Assembly (NCBI RefSeq): GCF_902459505.1
Contig: NC_047084.1
Span: 311,565,963 to 311,629,962 of the forward strand
DNA: 64,000 nucleotides
From: Geotrypetes seraphini
Taxonomy: Eukaryota > Chordata > Amphibia > Gymnophiona > Dermophiidae
Direction of reading: 5' to 3'
The notes beneath the pieces are model-generated. The model saw only the letters and a list, made by a program, of their open reading frames with translations, searched no databases and had not been told where the DNA came from. Of this stretch, positions 46,801 to 52,800 are shown one piece after another. A program made the translations under genes and the position numbers. Position 1 is the first letter of the stretch. Each line of letters opens with the position of its first letter.

Positions 46801-49800
46801 GGCCTGCACCCCCCCTTGAAGGCCTGTCCCCCCCCCTTGTAGGCCTGTCCCCCCCCCTTGTAGGCCTGTCCCCCCCTTGAAGGCCTGCCTGCCTTTCCCC
46901 CCTTGAAGGCCTGCACCCCCTTGAAGGTCTGCACCCCCCCAAAGGCCTACACCCCCCCCCGAAGGTCTGCACCCCCCTGAAGGCCTGCCTGCCCCCCTTG
47001 AAGGCCTGCACCCCTTGAAGGTCTGCACCCCCCCCAAGGCCTACACCCCCCCCCCGAAGGTCTGCACCCCCCTGAAGGCCTGCCTGCCCCCCTTGAAGGC
47101 CTGCACCCCTTGAATGTCTGCACCCCCCCACGAAGGCCTGTCCCCCCTTGAAGGCCTGCCTGCCTGCCTGTCACCCCCTCCCCCTTGAAAGCCTGCTTGC
47201 CTGCCCGCCCGCCCCACCCTGAAGGCCTGATGCCCCGACCCACCCCGAAGGACCGCTCGCCCCCCTGGCCTCCCCGCACCACCTATGAACAGCCGCAGCA
47301 GGATCGCGAAGTCAGCGTCGGGTACCAGCCCTAAGGGGGTGTTCCCGGCCTTGCCGTTCAGTCCCCCGCCACCCCCGAAGGACCGCTCGCCCCCCTGGCC
47401 TCCCCGCACCACCTATGAACAGCCGCAGCAGGATCGCGAAGTCAGCGTCAGCGATCCCTGCTGCTTCCTGCGCCACGGTCCCGCCCCTCCTCTGACGTCA
47501 GAGGAGGGGCGGGATCGCGTCGTAGGAAGCAGCGCAGGGATGCTGACGCTGACTTCGCGATCCTGCTGCGGCGGTTCATAGGGGGTGCGGGGAGGCCAGG
47601 GGGGCGAGCGGTCCTTCGGGGGTGGCGGGGGACTGAACGGCAAGGCCGGGAACACCCCCTTAGGGCTGGTACCCGGGGCGGCCCGCCCCCCCCCGCCCCC
47701 CCCTAGGTACGCCACTGCACTGGAAGGTTCTGTCACGGCCCATAGAGTTCGAGCTATGGCTTTCCTCCGTTCCACTCCTATTGAGGAAATCTACAAGGCT
47801 GCTACTTGGTCCTCAGTTCATACTTTTACATCTCATTATTGTCTGGATGCATTCTCTAGACGGGATGGACACTTCGGCCAATCTGTTTTACAAAATTTGT
47901 TTTCCTAATGGCCAACCTTCCCTCCATCCCTCTTTTTGTTAGCTTGGAGGTCACCCATCAGTCAAGAATATGCTGCCTGCTTGTCCTGGGATAAAGCACA
48001 GTTACTTACCATAACAGGTGTTATCCAGGGACACCAGGCAGATATTCTTGCGTCCCACCCACCTCCCCGGGTTGGCTTCTTAGCTGGCTTATATCTGGTT
48101 GCAATTTAATAAACGAATACAGTTATACAACCGCAGTATCACGCTGCACACTACGATTCCACGAAATAAACAATATGGCGGAACTTCAGGAAGTCAAAGA
48201 ATCGGAAGTGTTTCATATCCTATGGGCCATAGGCTATGGCCCTATGGGGCACGTGACGTGCCAAGTTCAACTGCCAAAGATAACGGAATCAAGTGAATCA
48301 CTTAAAATTTATATTATAGTGCTTCAATAAATGTGATAAATGGGAAATCGGAAGAGCTGGTCTTCTGCAACATTTCATTTTAGCAGTGAAAATCATTTTA
48401 GGGAAAAACTTTTTTTTTTGAGCGCGCTATTTTAATTTGTGTGCGCGGGTTTGGCAAGTTGTGTGTGCGCGCACAGCTTAGAGGGAACATTGGTTGTGAC
48501 TACACAGAATCACAAGATGCCGCAGTGAGAAATATATAAATAAAATACCTTTAATTGTGTTATTAATCATGATTAAATTTTTTAATTGCAGTTATATTTA
48601 TACGTTTTAAAAAAACCTTTGATACAGAATAGACAAATGCACAAATGTCCTATTAATTATAGTTAACAAAAGAAAAAGTAGTCTTTGAATCTATATAATC
48701 CCCAAACGGGGAGAGTCAAAAATCTAAACAGTCTTGAGAAAGCAGATAATAAAAGGAAATTAAGAACAGCAAGATTAGAGGGTCATCTAAACATTAGATC
48801 AACTTAGAGATAACTCATTTATCTTTAGCAGCAACTCCCTTGACCTCCAGGAAAAACTGCAATTGAGAAACATCATAAAAGATATACAAGAAAAGCTGTA
48901 CAAACCTTTCTGCCTAGTCACTCCCTCAACCCTTCACCAGCATCAGTAAGTAATCCTATACGAAGATATATCGCAACCCTATATTGTAACACCGTGAATA
49001 TAAACTGTAACCCATTCTGAGCTCTTTGGGGAGGGCGGGATATAAATCTAACCCCTTCGTTTACAAAGGTGCACTAAGCTTTTTAGCGCACGCTAAACGC
49101 TAACACGTGCATGTTATTCTATGGGTTCGTTAGCGGTTAGTGCACGTGTTAATTTAGCGCGCGCTAAATCCGTGCTAAAACGCTTAGCGCGCCTTTGTAA
49201 AAGAGGGCCTAAATCTAAATAAATAAAAGAAATTTATGGTTATCAAGTTGAATAACACATTTACAAGGATATCTTAATTGAAATTTAGCACCTCAATGTT
49301 GAAGGCTTAGGACCTGCTTACGTCTGGTCTGAGTAGACCTTGCTACATCAGGAAAAATCAATACTCTCTCACCAAGAAAACTAAGGGGGTCTTTTACTAA
49401 CCCCCTGTTTTACTAAGGTGTGTTAAAAGTTTGGGTGACGGTGGTGTAAATTTAGGGCTATTTGGGCTCCAGTATGGAACACCTTGACCCCTAGAGCTCA
49501 AAGTGCTCTATTGAATTTTTGGCACTGGATTGCTTGGGAGGGGGTGGGTGGGTGGAAGGGAGGTGGATTCTTGGTTTGCTATTGTTGAAATCTTTGAGCC
49601 TCCGTGAAGAAACCACATGGTAGACTTTCTTGTCTGTTTGGTCTTGTGGTACGTTGAGTATTGTTGTGCTCATTGTATGATTTACTGCACTGTAAAAATT
49701 TTCAAAATTAAAATGATTCTATTAAAAAAAAAGGTTGGGTGGAAGGTGGAATACCTTTAATTATAAATAAGCAAGTGCACCTAAAGTTTGTAATATTTTG

Positions 49801-52800
49801 GACTTGATGCAAGAGGTTTTTTTTTTTTAGGATCGATGATTGAAATCTGGAATTGAAAAGTCTCAGACTATTATATTTTCTACTAGTGCTGAGCAGGTTT
49901 CTGAGATCCTTTTCTTCTCTTACTCAATTATTGCTTTCTGTATAAAGAAAGAAGCATTTTCTAGGGACTCGAGCAGGTGTGCTGTGTAGATTCTTTATTC
50001 GTCTATTTTGCTAGTGGTATCATCCACCTCTACTTCTTCCCAGGCTGTCTTATATGGCCCAGCACTGAATATTTGGTATGAATTTAAACACCACAGTCAG
50101 TGTTTGAAGTCAGTCCTGAGTGTGTTGAGTAAATGGTTATAGGCAGTTTCAACCCCCCTCTCCCCCCAAAAAAAAAAAAAAAAGTACCTGGGGTGAAATT
50201 TGGAGGGTGAAACTTCCAGATGCTGTTTAAATATTGGGGGGGGGGAACAGTGTTTCTGTAGGCTGAATCTGTGAGGACTGATTCAACCTAAAGAAACGCT
50301 TTGTGACTGAGTATATTCTTACCAGCCTGTCATCTGCTCAACTGCCTCCTTTTCATAAGCTCTGTCATATGATGGCTTAATACTTTCCTGGTGCTATTAT
50401 TAGAGCTCGTCACTGACTGTAGAGCTTTGGATTATACTTTTAATAGTAACACATTTTTGCGCTGGATGATGCATCTGTTTGACGCTACACACTAGACTAG
50501 ACAGTGCCATTATTTTCATTCCTACTATTTCTGAGTGGAGTAGAACAGGTACAAGTGGATCGATTTTTCACTTCATCAAAAATTACAAAGACTAGGGGAC
50601 ACTCGATGAAGTTACAGGGAAATACTTTTAAAACCAATAGGATGAATTTTTTTTTCACTCGGAGAATAGTTAAGCTCTGAAACGCGTTGCCAGAGGATGT
50701 GGTAAAAGCAGATAGCGTAGCTTGTTTTAAGAAGGGTCTGGACAATTTCCTGAAGGAAAAGTCCATAGTCTGTTAGTGAGAAAGACATGGGGAAAGCCAC
50801 TTATTGCCCTGTATCAGTAGCATGGAATATTGCTACTCCTTGGGTTTTGGCCAGGTGCTAGTGACCTGGATTGGCCACCGTGAGAATGGGCTACTGGGCT
50901 TGATGGACCATTGGTCTGACCCATTCTTATGTTCTATGTTCTTAGGTTCTTCGTAAGGCATCTGTGACAAAAAAAAAAAAGTGCAAAAATTACTTTAAGA
51001 AAAAGGACAATAATTAAAACCTTCAGGGATGTCAATACCCTCATAACCCACTGCCCTGGATATCTCTTCATAAAGGCAGTTAATAAATATTAATAGAAAA
51101 ATAAAAGTTTGGCGCAGTGGTTAGAGTTTGGGGGTCGAGAATGACACGTGGACAAATTTGTTCCCATCCCCGCGTGTTTTGTCACTGGCCCTGTCCCATT
51201 CCTGTAAGCTCTGCCTTAACTGCCAAGCCTTGGACACTTATGATTATAAAGTGTTTGAAACTTGTACAGATGAGGACAGAGCTTGCAGGAATGGAACCAG
51301 GAAAAGAACTCACTGGGACGGGACAGGGAAATTAGTTCCTACGGGGACGGAGAAAAATTTGTCCCCGTGTCATTCTCTAGTTGGGGGGTTCAAATCCCAC
51401 ACTGCTCCCTGTGACCCCGGGCATGTCACTTAATCCCCCATTACCCTAGGTACATTAGATAGAGTGTGAGCCCACCAGGACAGACAGGGAAAAATGTTTG
51501 AGTACTTGCTATAAGTGATATAAATATACAGTATAAACAAACTTACCTAATACGATACTTTGTGTGATTGAATCTGTGCCTTTGGATATTGTAGTCTCCA
51601 AAATAGGGATCCAAATATCCATAACGTCTGATGGTAATGTGGCCAGCTTATTGCTGGATATGTCCAGGAACCTGATGTTTCTCAGGAACCGGGCAGCCTC
51701 TGGAGCGATACTTGTCAACTTGTTGTTGTGCAAGTCAAGGGTTCGTAAACTAGGCATTTCAGCCAGAGACTCCCATGGGAAGACTGAGAGCAAATTTCCA
51801 GCCAAACGCAACTCATGAAGTACTTTTAAGTTATAAAAACTGCTGGAATCAACGCTGCTAATGGAGTTGTAGGTCAGCCACAGGTACTTCAGCTCTGTCA
51901 GATAGTAAAACACCTCTGTGGGGATCCTTCGGATTACAGTTTTTTCTACTCGGAGCTTCCAAGTGTCAACAGGTACATTAACAGGGATTTCATACATATC
52001 TGGATCATTACAGAGGACAGACCTGTTGTGCGTGGCAAAAAGCAGAAATAAATACAACTTTCATTGTTTTGATTGAGCTGAGTTCTGTGGGTTCTGAGCA
52101 CCCCCAGGATTAAGCAAGCACTCTGGGTGTGTCAGGGGAAGAGGAGAGACAGGTTTAGGTGGAAAGATAAGGAGCTTAGGGTGACGGGACTAAAGCGCGC
52201 ACGCAGACAAAGGAGCTCAGACAAATATGTGCAGGACGTCAGCGCGGCGGATTAAAAGTTAAATTTAAAGCGCTCCGAGGGGGTGTGGGGGGAAACTCCC
52301 TAGTTTACTTAGAAGTGTTGGCACTGAGGTTGGGGGTGGGGGGAACCCCCCCACACACACACACTTAGAGAAGAAACTATTTTTTCCCTAAAACAGGGAA
52401 AAATTATACTTTCTTCTGTAATGAGGGGGTTCTGCGCCGAACCACCCAACGGCAGCGCCAACACTTCTAGGTAAACTGAGGGGGTCCCCCCACACACACC
52501 CTTGGAGCGCTTTAAATTTAACTTTTAATCCGGCACGCTGTTGTCCTGCGCACATTTGTCTGAGCTCCTTTGTCCTCTAGCAATTGTCCCGTGCGCTTTC
52601 ATCTATGTATCGGAGCTCAGTTTAATATTAGATGGCGGCGAGACATCCAGGTAGCGATGTCAAACAAGGTTGAAACCTAGGACTGAATGTCTGCTGAGAT
52701 TTCAGGTGTAGAGAGATGGATCTGCAAGTCATCAGCATGGAGGCGATCCATTAAACAAGCACCATTCAAGAAAATATTTTGGAAGTACCCAGTTCTTTGC

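Larger units (their letters stand above)
43708..47717. mobile_element. Inner hAT transposon (cagtggcgtaccta family)
   Basis: Terminal inverted repeats are cagtggcgtacctaggg and ccctaggtacgccactg, with cactggaa on both flanks. No transposase is recognisable; the copy is non-autonomous in its present form. It contains an L1 insertion (43868-44424), an L2 piece shared with the copy at 10617, a C-rich minisatellite and a 370-base palindrome near its right end. A second hAT-like start (agtgctgcccgattc, 45010) suggests yet another element inside. Confidence 0.88.
41104..47907 (+). pseudogene. DIRS tyrosine recombinase region (fossil, split by inserts)
   Basis: Recognisable stretches are 41124-41735 (YHQKWTRFSSWCLLH, LSLSDSGLKSTSIRVHLSAI, FLIALTSARRVSELHAL), 43560-43699 and 47726-47907. 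The TSARRVSEL block is the catalytic-arginine region of the recombinase. The last stretch includes the final box of the enzyme. An L2 LINE and a hAT separate the parts. Confidence 0.8.
32339..48070 (+). mobile_element. DIRS-type tyrosine-recombinase retroelement (fossil, nested inserts)
   Basis: Inverted terminal repeats of about 45 bases: ttatcccaggacaagcaggc at 32339 and its complement ending tgcttgtcctgggataa near 47994. The right side continues with a further GC-rich segment (cttaccataacaggtg ... ccacctccccggg), as expected for the complementary region of DIRS elements; the exact right end is uncertain. Parts in order: gag-like ORF1, RT, RNase H, tyrosine recombinase. It is interrupted by four large insertions and a handful of small lesions, so it is dead. 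Probably moderately old. Confidence 0.85.
29945..48492 (-). mobile_element. Outer hAT transposon (autonomous type, swollen by nested inserts)
   Basis: Terminal inverted repeats are caatgttccctctaa at 29945 and ttagagggaacattg ending 48492. Both are extended by a gctgtgtgcgc-like subterminal motif, and both flanks carry gttgtgac. The minus strand holds pieces of hAT transposase. About 17 kb of its 18.5 kb is later insertions: a palindromic repeat (31120-32108) and a DIRS element with its own inserts. The TIR sequence resembles Tip100-type hATs, which is tentative. Confidence 0.9.

Noticed and set aside
46418-47131. 237-codon minus-strand frame rich in Gly-Leu-Gln-Gly
   Set aside because: It is produced by the 18-bp minisatellite. 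Overlapping frames read similar repeats, and there is no non-repetitive part.
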